The notes under the pieces: model-generated
Databases searched by the model: none
The model's input: only the letters and a program-made list of their open reading frames with translations
Told to the model about the DNA's origin: nothing
Assembly (NCBI RefSeq): GCF_000317285.1
Contig: NZ_AJLN01000143.1
Coordinates: 1 to 64,000 of the forward strand
Direction: 5' to 3'
DNA from: Chlorogloeopsis fritschii PCC 6912
GTDB lineage: Bacteria > Cyanobacteriota > Cyanobacteriia > Cyanobacteriales > Nostocaceae
DNA: 64,000 bases
Made by a program: the position numbers and the translations under genes
Part shown: positions 10,185 to 18,527 of the stretch, piece after piece
Layout of the letters: every line of letters begins with the position of its first letter
Numbering within the stretch: position 1 is the first letter of the stretch

Positions 10185-10723
10185 TTAGCAATGTCTCCTT
10201 TGATACGAGTTAGCAACTCTGTTGCCCATAAAACTGGCACATTAGGCTTTAGGTTGACTTGCAACACATGACGGTAGTGTTGAGAATCTCGCCAAGGTGG
10301 TAAAACAAAATAGGCTTCATCCCAAGCTGGTTCAGACGGAATAGTATCGGTATTTAATCTGCGTGCCAGTTGTTTTGCACTACGAGCATCTTTTACATCT
10401 ATCGCTAAAACTTTACCTGCAACTTCAATGCGCAAATCATAAGCATCATCACCAGGCCGCAACTGGGGCTGCAATCCCAACTTTATCAATTCATCAAACA
10501 GCCACAGTTCCGCCAGCCCCGGTCGCACAATATACATTGCTGCACCGTGATTAACTCGATAAATCTCTTTAGCATTTTCTGGTGGTGTCCAAGGACTACA
10601 CATAGAACGACCACATTTTTCCGGCTCATATTGACGACCACACTTTTTACATAAATTAAGACTATGAGCCACAGGGCAAATTTCATAAAACTTTTCTAGA
10701 TGAAGAAAATGATTTATTTGCAA
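10181..10723 (-). CDS. Zinc-ribbon PD-(D/E)XK nuclease, possibly pPIWI-RE-associated REase
   Basis: The 180-residue protein has an N-terminal four-cysteine ribbon (C25, C28, C37, C42) and a PD-(D/E)XK-like core: D96 in AYDLRIE, then D109 and K111 in LAIDVKD. I believe it matches the REase that accompanies pPIWI-RE and its helicase in a defence island, but this rests on memory of the family. It is coupled to the helicase gene by a 4-base overlap. The first dozen residues ([12 protein letters not shown]) lie where an unrelated plus-strand gene fragment begins, so the native N-terminus is probably lost. No PIWI gene is present. Confidence 0.5.
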   Translation of the reverse strand: MQINHFLHLEKFYEICPVAHSLNLCKKCGRQYEPEKCGRSMCSPWTPPENAKEIYRVNHGAAMYIVRPGLAELWLFDELIKLGLQPQLRPGDDAYDLRIEVAGKVLAIDVKDARSAKQLARRLNTDTIPSEPAWDEAYFVLPPWRDSQHYRHVLQVNLKPNVPVLWATELLTRIKGDIAK

Positions 10724-11241
10724 ATATTGAACCTGTACCTATAAGTGATAAACTAACAACTACTTTAGAAGAAACAACAGAGTTAGCATTGGCAATTAAC
10801 ACAGAAAAAGCTCGCTCTGAAATGATTATTACGCCTATATTGCAGGAGGTAAGGCGTAAGGCTAATTATCAAATTAGTTTATTTTATGGTATGGATTTTA
10901 ATGTTGATGCTGAGAGAGGATTGAATGGTTATTGTGATTTTGTAATCAGTCGTTCTAAAGAACAGTTAACCATTAATGCGCCTGTCATGATTATTGTTGA
11001 AGCTAAAAATGAAAATATTAAAGGTGGCTTAGGTCAATATATGGCAGCTATGTTGGCAGCGCAAATATTTCATGAACAAGAAGAAAATGAAATTAAAACT
11101 ATTTATGGTGCGGTTACTACTGGAGATATTTGGAAATTTTTGAAGTTGGAAGGTACTTATTTATTTATTGATTTAAATAATTATTACATCAAAGAATTAA
11201 ATAAGATTATAGGGATTTTATATCAAGGAATCCAAGGTTGA
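10693..11241 (+). pseudogene. PD-(D/E)XK-type hypothetical protein, 5'-truncated
   Basis: From 10789 (TTG) the frame encodes 150 residues, but it is open and protein-like back to about 10693 ([20 protein letters not shown]). The sequence contains GYCDFVI and [10 protein letters not shown], a D...ExK arrangement of restriction-endonuclease-like folds, then a Gln/Ala helix ([13 protein letters not shown]). I recall full-length cyanobacterial homologues of about 200 residues with this layout. No good start codon exists upstream, and the 5' end runs into the start of the opposing REase gene, marking a rearrangement junction near 10690-10720. Confidence 0.55.
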
Positions 11242-11271
11242 AATCAAGCGATCACCTGTATAATTCCTTAA

Positions 11272-12153
11272 TTATATACTTATCTGCTTTCTTTGAGGAT
11301 AAGGTTTTAAATAAGTATACCTACGCTTACTTAAATGTTCCGCTAGTTCAACTAGCCTACTTTGTACGTTATTAGGAAATGAGTCAAATGGATTTGGACA
11401 TTCTACTAAAGCAAGAAACTGCTCACAAAGTTTTATACTTTGCCGACATTGATACTTAATTTCTTTTGCCTCCACTAATTTTTCAAATGTTAATGCTTCG
11501 CTAAGAATCAGTGTACTTATATAAACTGCAAAAAATGTAGATTGTAAAGTATTCGAGGCTTGCCAGTATGAGTAATAAATATCATCTTTACGATAGCTAC
11601 CAGAGGCAATCATATTGGGATGAGTATGCTCACTCAAAAATGGGAATATAACTGTATGTACTTCTTTATCAAACTTATAATTACTTCCGTTCACTAAAGT
11701 TGACATACCTATACCATAATTTGATATCTCACCAGTTTCAGAATTTATGACTTGGTTAGACATCTTATTTCTTTTTTTAGAAACAGGATGTTTAAATCGT
11801 CCTGTATAAAGACCAATCTTTTTTTGTACAAAGTCATCTATCCTTTCAGGATTTTTAAGCACATATACAATGTGTAAATAGCTTTCATAAACGCTGCGTA
11901 AAAGAATCATCGCATCTTCAGGCAATCTATTATCAAGTAGTAATGAGACAGCCATCAATGATTTACACGCCTTTGTAAAACAGTAGAAAACGTAATCATG
12001 TACAACTATCTCTTGCGAAAAATCATTTTCAACGATCGCATCTACTGTACCATATTCAAATACTATTTCTTGAAAGAGACAAATTTGCAAACTAAGTCGT
12101 CGTTTAAAGGCTGTTAATAATCTAGTCAAAGCTTGTTGTTCTTGTTCAGTCAT
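11272..12153 (-). CDS. DUF5677-like hypothetical protein
   Basis: A 293-residue helical protein. The segment LLRSVYESYLHIVYVLKNPE followed later by SEHTHPN resembles DUF5677 proteins, which look HEPN-like in helical layout, though I cannot point to a definite RNase motif. It has no membrane segment or signal peptide. It appears intact (ATG, no internal stops) and stands alone in the nifD element. Function unknown; a defence or toxin role would be inference from context only. Confidence 0.6.
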   Translation of the reverse strand: MTEQEQQALTRLLTAFKRRLSLQICLFQEIVFEYGTVDAIVENDFSQEIVVHDYVFYCFTKACKSLMAVSLLLDNRLPEDAMILLRSVYESYLHIVYVLKNPERIDDFVQKKIGLYTGRFKHPVSKKRNKMSNQVINSETGEISNYGIGMSTLVNGSNYKFDKEVHTVIFPFLSEHTHPNMIASGSYRKDDIYYSYWQASNTLQSTFFAVYISTLILSEALTFEKLVEAKEIKYQCRQSIKLCEQFLALVECPNPFDSFPNNVQSRLVELAEHLSKRRYTYLKPYPQRKQISI

Positions 12154-12672
12154 TATATTTTTTTACGATTATGGAATTTCATCCAAAATTCATTGCAATA
12201 AGATGAATATAATCGCTAATAGCTGGATTAATCCTAAGAGGATTAATTTTTTGATGACGAATACTTGCACCACCTATTGAAAGCCGACGTGAAAGATAAT
12301 AAAGATAGATTGTGTCTGAGAAAAGAATCGATTTCAGTTTCACTAGCATTTTTACAAATTAGAAAATCAGCTTTGCTAGATCGTCTTCTGTAAAGTTATG
12401 GGGATCAACTTTGTATTCCTTTGGTGGATAATCACCTTCAAGAGCATTAGCGAAGCGCATAATATCTGAAATAGTTGATTATTTCAGTATTAGTACATTT
12501 GTATTTAATTGAATTAATCGCTAAACTGTTTTTTATAAGTGTTCATAATTTTATATAATTGTATACTACAGTTTATATTGCGTTACGCTCCTTACTAGAG
12601 CGATCGCCTCTGGAAGGACTTTTTTTACTCCAGCAACTTTATCTTTGTTCTATTAAGGCGATCGCATTGCTT
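12154..12672. other. Element intergenic region with a possible 33-residue frame
   Basis: AT-rich non-coding DNA. A minus-strand frame at 12359-12460 encodes MRFANALEGDYPPKEYKV then DPHNFTEDDLAKLIF, of plausible protein composition. It may be a small protein or the tail of a lost gene. HIP1 octamers lie near 12601 and 12660. Confidence 0.35.
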
Positions 12673-13236
12673 TTACTCTAATAACCAAGCAAAGACAGAC
12701 TCCACACTCAAATTTAAATTATTAGCAAATGATAGAACTGGAAGTTTTTGCTGTGGTTGGTCAAAAACTTCTGGTTGCTGCTTTGGTAGATAGACAAAAA
12801 TTGTTTGTTCATCTGGGTCAATTAACCAGCCCATTTGAGTACCATGATTCAAACAATGAAGAATATTTTTCGTCACTTTTGTCTGACTTTGTTCAGGAGA
12901 TAAAATTTCAATTGTCCAGTCTGGAGCTACCAGAAAAGTGTTGGAAACTTCTCCGTTTTCGTCACGTGCTATTCTTTCCCATGTAAACACAGACACATCT
13001 GGAACTATTGAGCGTCCACCAAATGTACAACGCAATTCTGAAAATGCCCGTGCAATCCGTTGAGGTTTAAGAATTACGTTGACGGTAGTAGAAAACTCAG
13101 TTTGAATTGCGCTATGCTTCCCTTTTGGCATTGGTTTTTGAATAATTTTACCGTCAATATATTCGCTAGCAGGTTTAGTTTCTGGTAGTTTTAGAAACTC
13201 TTCCAACGTTATGGGTTTAGATGGAGTTTGTACCAT
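12673..13236 (-). CDS. Uma2-family (DUF820) putative endonuclease
   Basis: A 187-residue Uma2/DUF820 protein, a family with a PD-(D/E)XK-like fold very abundant in cyanobacteria and often linked to mobile DNA. Markers are the N-terminal PITLEEFLKLPETKP, the glycine in EYIDGKIIQ, VPDVSVF (conserved Asp), WTIEILSPEQS (Glu) and the downstream ILHCLNHGTQMGWLIDP, where a Lys-rich helix and a WLIDP strand end the core. Length and start are typical. The biochemical activity of the family is poorly characterised. Confidence 0.9.
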   Translation of the reverse strand: MVQTPSKPITLEEFLKLPETKPASEYIDGKIIQKPMPKGKHSAIQTEFSTTVNVILKPQRIARAFSELRCTFGGRSIVPDVSVFTWERIARDENGEVSNTFLVAPDWTIEILSPEQSQTKVTKNILHCLNHGTQMGWLIDPDEQTIFVYLPKQQPEVFDQPQQKLPVLSFANNLNLSVESVFAWLLE

Positions 13237-13313
13237 TAGGACTTCCTCATTAAAGGGAGTTAGATTGGCTTTGTGCCCATTCTATATTGATAGTAATAGT
13301 ATTGATAATTATA

Positions 13314-13466
13314 TCAAATTGTCGCGCTAATACTTTCACTGCGCGATCGCCTCGTAATTGCTGCTATAATTTCCACACCAGTTATTGCAGCAATAAATAC
13401 CTCATTTTTGAGAGTCGGATCAAATAAACCCAAGATCCAAGCTGATCCAGTTTCACTGATATAACG
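13314..13466 (-). pseudogene. PIN-domain toxin, internal remnant
   Basis: A 50-codon minus-strand frame reads RYISETGSAWILGLF, then FIAAITGVEIIAAITRRSR, and stops. It matches the N-terminal third of cyanobacterial VapC-like PIN proteins just after the first Asp (SSAxVKRY...). The N-terminal end is cut exactly where a different sequence begins (13467, CTGGGAGCATCCC), and the rest of the gene is lost downstream of the stop. Confidence 0.6.
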
Positions 13467-13634
13467 CTGGGAGCATCCCAGTTTTTTGCAAAGAGGGCGA
13501 AAATCAGTCAGGATAAGTAAGACGAGTGTATTTACTTACCGATGACTCCAGAACAAAAGCAAGCTCTTCAAGAACATATTCAGGCGATCGCTTTTTTTCA
13601 ACCTCATCATTCTCTACTTAATATCAAATCTTGA
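13467..13634 (+). mobile_element. IS fragment with transposase N-terminus (ISKra4-like?)
   Basis: The sequence from CTGGGAGCATCCCAG (a partial palindrome, plausible IS end) leads into a plus-strand frame from 13542 that starts MTPEQKQALQEHIQAIA and stops after 30 codons. That N-terminus resembles ISKra4-family transposases of cyanobacteria as I remember them. The left end sits inside the PIN gene remnant, consistent with insertion followed by deletion. The rest of the transposase is missing. Confidence 0.4.
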
Positions 13635-13823
13635 TCAATTTCACCAATATAATCTAGCCAATCAGAGTTTAAACATATTTCACTCTAATTACCTATATTA
13701 TATTTTTAGCTTTTCAGGGCAAACATTCATGTTTACCATTATTAGGTTTTTAGTTTTAATACAGGTTGATTAAATGGTTTAGGATTTTTGTTTTGTTTGT
13801 ATTGTTGTGTAAATTCTATGAAA
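13635..13823. other. Element intergenic DNA
   Basis: AT-rich; no gene or clear repeat seen. Confidence 0.5.
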
Positions 13824-14235
13824 TCATTTTCCAGTAGTAACATAATACATATAACAAACTGGATTTTCTTCCATATACAAACTTAAAGAATAAATATGTT
13901 TTTTTAATTCTATCAAGTCTTTAATTTCCTGACCTGTAGCTCTAGATGGCTTATCTTTGAAAAAGTCTCTTACCCCATGAATAAACTTACTTATATGTCC
14001 CAAATCAAATTTGCTAGATGTTTTTGTCTGTATAAAAACAAATTTTGTATCTAATCTGTTTAATACTTTTTTTAAATCATTTATTTCTTCAGTAGAAGAA
14101 GCTAAATTATCATTAACCATGATAGCTAGACCATCGATACTGTTATCCCCTCCGCCACCAATGCTTATATCCTCGCAGTGGCTTCTGCTTTTGTTTTAGC
14201 ATCCATATTTTGTTCAATTATTATCTATTTTAAAC
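13824..14235 (-). pseudogene. AIPR-type abortive-infection protein, frameshifted N-terminal fragment
   Basis: The longest frame (13824-14120) reads VNDNLASSTEEINDLKKVL, then KFVFIQTKTSSKFD and KFIHGVRDFF. Its frame is open further back through EDISIGGGGDNSIDGLAIM. This matches the conserved N-terminal block of AIPR proteins (GGxxDxGIDGxAI...FxFIQxKTSxxF...GVxDFF). Upstream, a second frame carries NMDAKTKAEAT, as expected for the preceding residues, so a frameshift sits near 14165-14180. The stop at 13824 removes about four fifths of the protein. Confidence 0.6.
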
Positions 14236-14433
14236 AATGATATTTAGCATTACTACAAAATTAACACCGTAAATTTACTTAATTTGCGGTGAGTTTACTG
14301 AATTGAGAATTTGGATACACGCATTTTTTCTATAAGCTAGGCTCTTGAATCTTATCTAGCTTCTCAAAAGATAGATTTGATTTTCTATAATAAAAAATAC
14401 TCGTAACCATCTATTAATTACGCATTATAATTA
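14236..14433. other. Element intergenic DNA downstream of xisA
   Basis: AT-rich; no gene seen. Confidence 0.5.
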
Positions 14434-15852
14434 TTAACTATGCTTATAAAGTAACTCCATTTTTAACTTTTCAATCTCTAATTTCAATTTTTCATTCTCC
14501 ATCCTCAACCTAGCATTCTCCTCTCTAATCACCTCAATTTCATTCCTCTTAGTTAAAGCCTGATTAATCGCTAACTTCCGCATATCCAAAGAGAACCAAC
14601 GCTGATAAGTTTGCGTGTGAACTTGTACACTATGCCCTAAATTATCAGCCGCCGCTTTAATTGGTATTCCTAAAATATGGGCTCGAATTGCCCAGGCGTG
14701 ACGTAAATCATAAGGTTTAAAATCTAATCCAATTTTACGGAACCACCAACTAACTCGTTGTGTTAATGCTGTTATGTCTGCATGATTACTTTTATCTTTT
14801 TTACTAATTGCTGTTGCCAACATTTCTAAATATTTAGGGTTTCTTAAATCAAACTCATCAATCCATTCTTTATGTAACGGTAATGCTTGTCTTTCCCCGG
14901 TTTTACAATCTTTATGTACCTTCCATGTCAAGTCTGCATTCTCTGGACTTAACCACCAATCAATGTCAGGATTAATAAAAATTTCCCTTGGACGTAAACC
15001 AAAAACTGCTAACATTCCATACGTCCAGCGCCAAAGCTGCCAGCTATCTTTCACATCTTGATTGACTTGACTGCCTCTGGTATTGAGATATTCTTCAAAT
15101 TTGTTAATTCCTGATAATATTTCTGCATCTGTCGGGATGTTGCGAGAATTACGATCAGGCATTCTAGAATATTTAGACAAATCAATTGCTATATTGAATG
15201 TCTGGCAAAATGCAGATATGGCTCTGGCTGCATTATATCTAGCCCATTCTTTATCAATTCGTTCAATGGAACTGATCAAATTTTCCGCAGTTGCTAAATC
15301 TTGAGGATTAGTATATCGCTGGGTACGAGAAAAATAATAGAAAAAAGTATGTTCACTTTTAGTCGTACGTTTATGGGTTTTAAAATACTCTTCTGCAAAT
15401 GTTTCTAATAACTCACCTATTGTTTTTAAATCTTTTTTAATTGCTTCCTTCGCTAAATATTTATCGTTCCATTCAAAGGTTTTACGAGCAATTAACTTAC
15501 CTAATTCGTAAGCTTCCTCCTCTGCTGTCTTGAGTCCATCTAGATTAGCAGGAATATTCAAACTGAGATTGTATTGCTTCCTCCCAGTTCGTCTTGTGTC
15601 CTTATCTCCCGGTTTAATTGGTAACGTCGCCCGTAATTGCAGACTTCCGTTCGATTCCCTAATTGTTACTTTTGTCTTTGCAGACTTCAAACGCAGATTT
15701 ACCTTCTCTAATTCTTGCAGTACTTTTGCTCTCATATGCTCCCTTTGTTGCTTTGCTTGCAGACTTGAGCCAAGAAAACTGCCGTCGGTAGATGACAGTA
15801 GCTCTAAGTCTGCAAAGGCTTGCTGATACTTGTCTTTATCCTGATTTTGCAT
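14434..15852 (-). CDS. xisA: Site-specific recombinase XisA
   Basis: XisA is the tyrosine-recombinase-type enzyme that excises the nifD element during heterocyst development by recombining the GGATTACTCCG sites. The protein is 472 residues, the known length. Catalytic-domain residues by position: R287 in FGLRPRE, Y381 and R384 in KPYDLRHAW (a Tyr where most family members have His), and nucleophile Y416 in VHTQTYQRW. A C-terminal coiled coil follows (about 437-470, EENARLRMENEKLKLEIEKL). The gene starts 118 bp inside the nifK-proximal repeat and reads away from it. Confidence 0.95.
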   Translation of the reverse strand: MQNQDKDKYQQAFADLELLSSTDGSFLGSSLQAKQQREHMRAKVLQELEKVNLRLKSAKTKVTIRESNGSLQLRATLPIKPGDKDTRRTGRKQYNLSLNIPANLDGLKTAEEEAYELGKLIARKTFEWNDKYLAKEAIKKDLKTIGELLETFAEEYFKTHKRTTKSEHTFFYYFSRTQRYTNPQDLATAENLISSIERIDKEWARYNAARAISAFCQTFNIAIDLSKYSRMPDRNSRNIPTDAEILSGINKFEEYLNTRGSQVNQDVKDSWQLWRWTYGMLAVFGLRPREIFINPDIDWWLSPENADLTWKVHKDCKTGERQALPLHKEWIDEFDLRNPKYLEMLATAISKKDKSNHADITALTQRVSWWFRKIGLDFKPYDLRHAWAIRAHILGIPIKAAADNLGHSVQVHTQTYQRWFSLDMRKLAINQALTKRNEIEVIREENARLRMENEKLKLEIEKLKMELLYKHS

Positions 15853-15970
15853 CGCTGTGGTATTAGCCTATATTTAGCCTAAAAATTTATTTGTCATCAG
15901 CAAACAATGTTTATGATTAACACTGCTTACTACAAACATTAAGCTCTTGAAAGCCATTAAACCACAAAAA

Positions 15971-15982
15971 GGATTACTCCGG
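15971..15982 (+). repeat. Right recombination site of the nifD element
   Basis: GGATTACTCCGG, identical to the left copy over 12 bp; the downstream base pattern continues nifD in frame. Confidence 0.93.
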
Positions 15983-16109
15983 CCCTTACCACGGTTATGA
16001 CGGCTTCGCCATCTTCGCTCGCGACATGGATTTGGCTCTCAACAGCCCCACTTGGAGCTTAGTTGGCGCTCCTTGGAAAAAGTCCGTAGCTAAGGCTAAC
16101 GCTGCCTAA
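15971..16109 (+). CDS. nifD: NifD 3' part (joined to 6720-8072 after excision)
   Basis: After the repeat, 45 codons read [19 protein letters not shown] and end in [13 protein letters not shown] and stop. This is the conserved NifD C-terminus, missing from the 5' part. It has no start of its own and is only expressed as NifD after XisA-mediated deletion. Together the two parts form a complete alpha chain. The nifD-nifK gap (16110-16316) contains AT-rich repeat-like text (ATGAATGCTGAATGCTGGATG and CATTCATTATTCATCATTCACC arms, able to pair). Confidence 0.95.
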
Positions 16110-16316
16110 TTCAAAGGGAAATAGATGGATAGCCTGGGGTTTATACCCCAGCTACAAAGGGAAGAATGATGAATGCTGAATGCTGGATGGAATAATTTGT
16201 TTCATTCATTATTCATCATTCACCACTCGTAACTCCCTGCGGGATTCAACCCCTCGGCTATCCCTACACCGCTTACCCACCATCACCCATTCAGCAAGCA
16301 ACAGAGAGATACACAA

Positions 16317-17855
16317 ATGCCACAGAATCCCGAAAAAATCGTAGATCACGTACAACTATTTCAACAGCCAGAGTACCAAGAACTCTTCAAGAACAAGCAC
16401 GAGCAGTTTGAAGGCGCACACTCACCAGAAGAAGTTCAACGGGTTTCTGAATGGACAAAAGGCTGGGAGTACCGTGAAAAGAACTTTGCCCGTCAAGCAT
16501 TAACTGTCAACCCTGCTAAAGGTTGCCAACCCGTAGGCGCTATCTTTGCTGCTGTCGGTTTTGAAGGCACCTTACCTTTTGTTCAAGGTTCTCAAGGTTG
16601 CGTTGCTTACTTCCGTACTCACCTCAGCCGCCACTACAAAGAGCCATTCTCAGCTGTATCTTCCTCTATGACTGAAGATGCAGCCGTGTTCGGTGGTTTG
16701 AACAACATGATCGAAGGCTTGCAAGTTTCTTACCAACTTTATAAGCCCAAGATGATTGCTGTCTGCACCACTTGTATGGCAGAAGTTATCGGTGATGACT
16801 TGGGTGCTTTTATCACCAATGCTAAAAATGCTGGTTCTATTCCCCAAGACTTCCCCGTACCCTTTGCTCACACCCCTAGCTTCGTTGGCTCCCACACCAC
16901 TGGCTATGACAACATGATGAAGGGGATTCTGTCCAATTTGACAGAAGGCAAGAAGAAGGACAAAACCAACGGGAAAATTAACTTTATCCCTGGTTTTGAT
17001 ACTTATGTTGGTAACAACCGCGAATTAAAGCGGATGTTAGGCTTAATGGGTATTGATTACACTATTTTAGCGGACAACAGTGACTACTTAGATGCTCCCA
17101 ACACTGGTGAGTATGATATGTACCCAGGTGGTACAAAGCTGGAAGACGCAGCTGATTCTTGCAACGCTGAAGCAACTGTTGCTCTACAACGCTATACCAC
17201 CACTAAGACTCGTGAATACATCGAGACTAAGTGGAAACAACAAACCAAAGTCCTGCGCCCATTTGGTGTCAAGGGTACTGACGAGTTCTTAATGACTCTG
17301 TCTGAAATGACTGGTAAGCCCATTCCTCAAGAATTAGAAGATGAGCGCGGTCGTTTAGTTGACGCCATGACTGATTCCTACGCGTGGATTCATGGCAAGA
17401 AGTTCGCTATCTACGGTGACCCAGATTTAATCTATAGCGTCACCAGTTTCTTGTTAGAATTGGGTGCTGAACCAGTACACATCCTCTGCAACAACGGTGA
17501 CGAGGAATTCAAGAAAGAAATGGAAGCAATCCTCAGCGCTAGCCCCTTCGGTAAGCAAGCAACTGTCTGGATTCAAAAAGACTTATGGCATCTACGCAGC
17601 TTACTGTTCACTGAGCCTGTAGATTTCTTCGTCGGTAACTCCTACGGTAAGTACCTGTGGCGCGATACCAAGATTCCAATGGTACGGATTGGTTATCCTC
17701 TCTTCGATCGCCACCACTTACACCGCTATCCCACCCTTGGCTACCAAGGTGGTCTGAACCTACTCAACTGGGTTGTTAACACCATCCTTGATGAGTTGGA
17801 TCGCAGCAGCAATATTGCAGGTAAGACCGATATCTCCTTCGACTTGATTCGTTAA
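16317..17855 (+). CDS. nifK: Nitrogenase MoFe protein beta chain NifK
   Basis: NifK pairs with NifD to form the alpha2beta2 MoFe protein and supplies half of the P-cluster ligands. In 512 residues the ligand segments are visible: [20 protein letters not shown] and [12 protein letters not shown]. Length and sequence are typical of Nostocales. The start ([20 protein letters not shown]) is canonical and preceded by a purine-rich AGAGAG. In undifferentiated cells nifK is separated from the nifH promoter by the nifD element. Confidence 0.97.
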   Translation: MPQNPEKIVDHVQLFQQPEYQELFKNKHEQFEGAHSPEEVQRVSEWTKGWEYREKNFARQALTVNPAKGCQPVGAIFAAVGFEGTLPFVQGSQGCVAYFRTHLSRHYKEPFSAVSSSMTEDAAVFGGLNNMIEGLQVSYQLYKPKMIAVCTTCMAEVIGDDLGAFITNAKNAGSIPQDFPVPFAHTPSFVGSHTTGYDNMMKGILSNLTEGKKKDKTNGKINFIPGFDTYVGNNRELKRMLGLMGIDYTILADNSDYLDAPNTGEYDMYPGGTKLEDAADSCNAEATVALQRYTTTKTREYIETKWKQQTKVLRPFGVKGTDEFLMTLSEMTGKPIPQELEDERGRLVDAMTDSYAWIHGKKFAIYGDPDLIYSVTSFLLELGAEPVHILCNNGDEEFKKEMEAILSASPFGKQATVWIQKDLWHLRSLLFTEPVDFFVGNSYGKYLWRDTKIPMVRIGYPLFDRHHLHRYPTLGYQGGLNLLNWVVNTILDELDRSSNIAGKTDISFDLIR

Positions 17856-17884
17856 AAATCTCATCAACTTGCAGCGTGCTAATG

Positions 17885-17992
17885 AAGGAATAGGGACTGG
17901 GGACTAGGGGCTAGGAGCTAGGGAATAGGGCAAGGGGCATAGGAAAAATACAATTCCCAATGCCCAATCCCCGATCCCCGATACCCAATTCC
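17885..17992. repeat. CTAGGG / CCCAAT complementary-arm repeat after nifK
   Basis: Left arm GGGACTGGGGACTAGGGGC (from about 17893), right arm CCCAATGCCCAATCCCCGAT (to about 17990). The arms can pair imperfectly. Same family as in nifS-nifU and nifN-nifX gaps. Confidence 0.7.
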
Positions 17993-18027
17993 TTCTTTCT
18001 TTGAAATTATTACCCAATTTGCTAAAG

Positions 18028-18354
18028 ATGGCTTCTGTAAATCACACTCACAATCACCCTAATTTTCATCCACCAAACTATCAAAAATCTGGTGGTTTTG
18101 ATATTCTATATCCATTGCGTCGATTCGTGGATAATATTCAGGTAAAAAACTATCGTCTTGCTCATCTAATTTGCCAGATAATTCCTTGCTGTTGCCCCTT
18201 TGAACGGAGTATTAAAATGTTTGGGTATACATTTGATATTCCTGCGCTGTGCAAGCTCAATCCGTTATATGACAATTTTGTAGGATTACGTTTTCGTGCC
18301 TTATCTTACCTCAGCGATGAATGTGGAGAAGATGTCACGAAATACATTTGCTAG
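18028..18354 (+). CDS. Mo-dependent nitrogenase C-terminal domain (Mo-nitro_C) protein
   Basis: A 108-residue protein (117 if the upstream TTG at 18001 is used) matching the Mo-nitro_C family: DILYPLRRFVDNIQVKN, LICQIIPCCCPFERSIK, FGYTFDIPALCKLNPLYDN and FRALSYLSDECGEDV. The family is known in cyanobacteria, alone or attached to other nitrogenase-linked proteins; its function is not established. I prefer the ATG at 18028 because the preceding codons are low-complexity and next to repeat DNA. It lies between nifK and nifE and is likely co-transcribed. Confidence 0.85.
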   Translation: MASVNHTHNHPNFHPPNYQKSGGFDILYPLRRFVDNIQVKNYRLAHLICQIIPCCCPFERSIKMFGYTFDIPALCKLNPLYDNFVGLRFRALSYLSDECGEDVTKYIC

Positions 18355-18510
18355 TAGTTACATATTACTCATTATTCAATACTCATTATCGATTACTAAT
18401 TAGTTATTAGTCATTAGTTATTAGTTATTAGTCATTAGCAAATTACAAATGACCAATAACAAAAACAAATGACCAATGACAAATGACCAAGGACAAATAA
18501 CAAATTTCAT
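18355..18510. repeat. TTAGTTATTAGTCATTAG / AATGACCAATGAC complementary-arm repeat
   Basis: A run of ATTAGTTATTAGTCATT units (18400-18440) is followed by AATGACCAATAAC/AATGACAAATGAC units (18445-18505), their near-complement. The nifE leader could therefore form a long hairpin. Confidence 0.75.
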
Positions 18511-18527
18511 CCAGCGCGAGGAAACAG

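Larger units (their letters stand above)
8072..15982. mobile_element. nifD excision element (XisA type), 7.9 kb
   Basis: The element separates two in-frame parts of nifD. It is bounded by identical 12-bp direct repeats GGATTACTCCGG at 8072-8083 and 15971-15982; excision between them removes 7,899 bp and restores nifD. The core GGATTACTCCG matches the known nifD-element site of Anabaena PCC 7120, where the element is about 11 kb. xisA lies at the nifK-proximal end. Most other content is accessory, often truncated or frameshifted, and its codon usage and AT-richness differ from the flanking nif genes. Confidence 0.95.
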
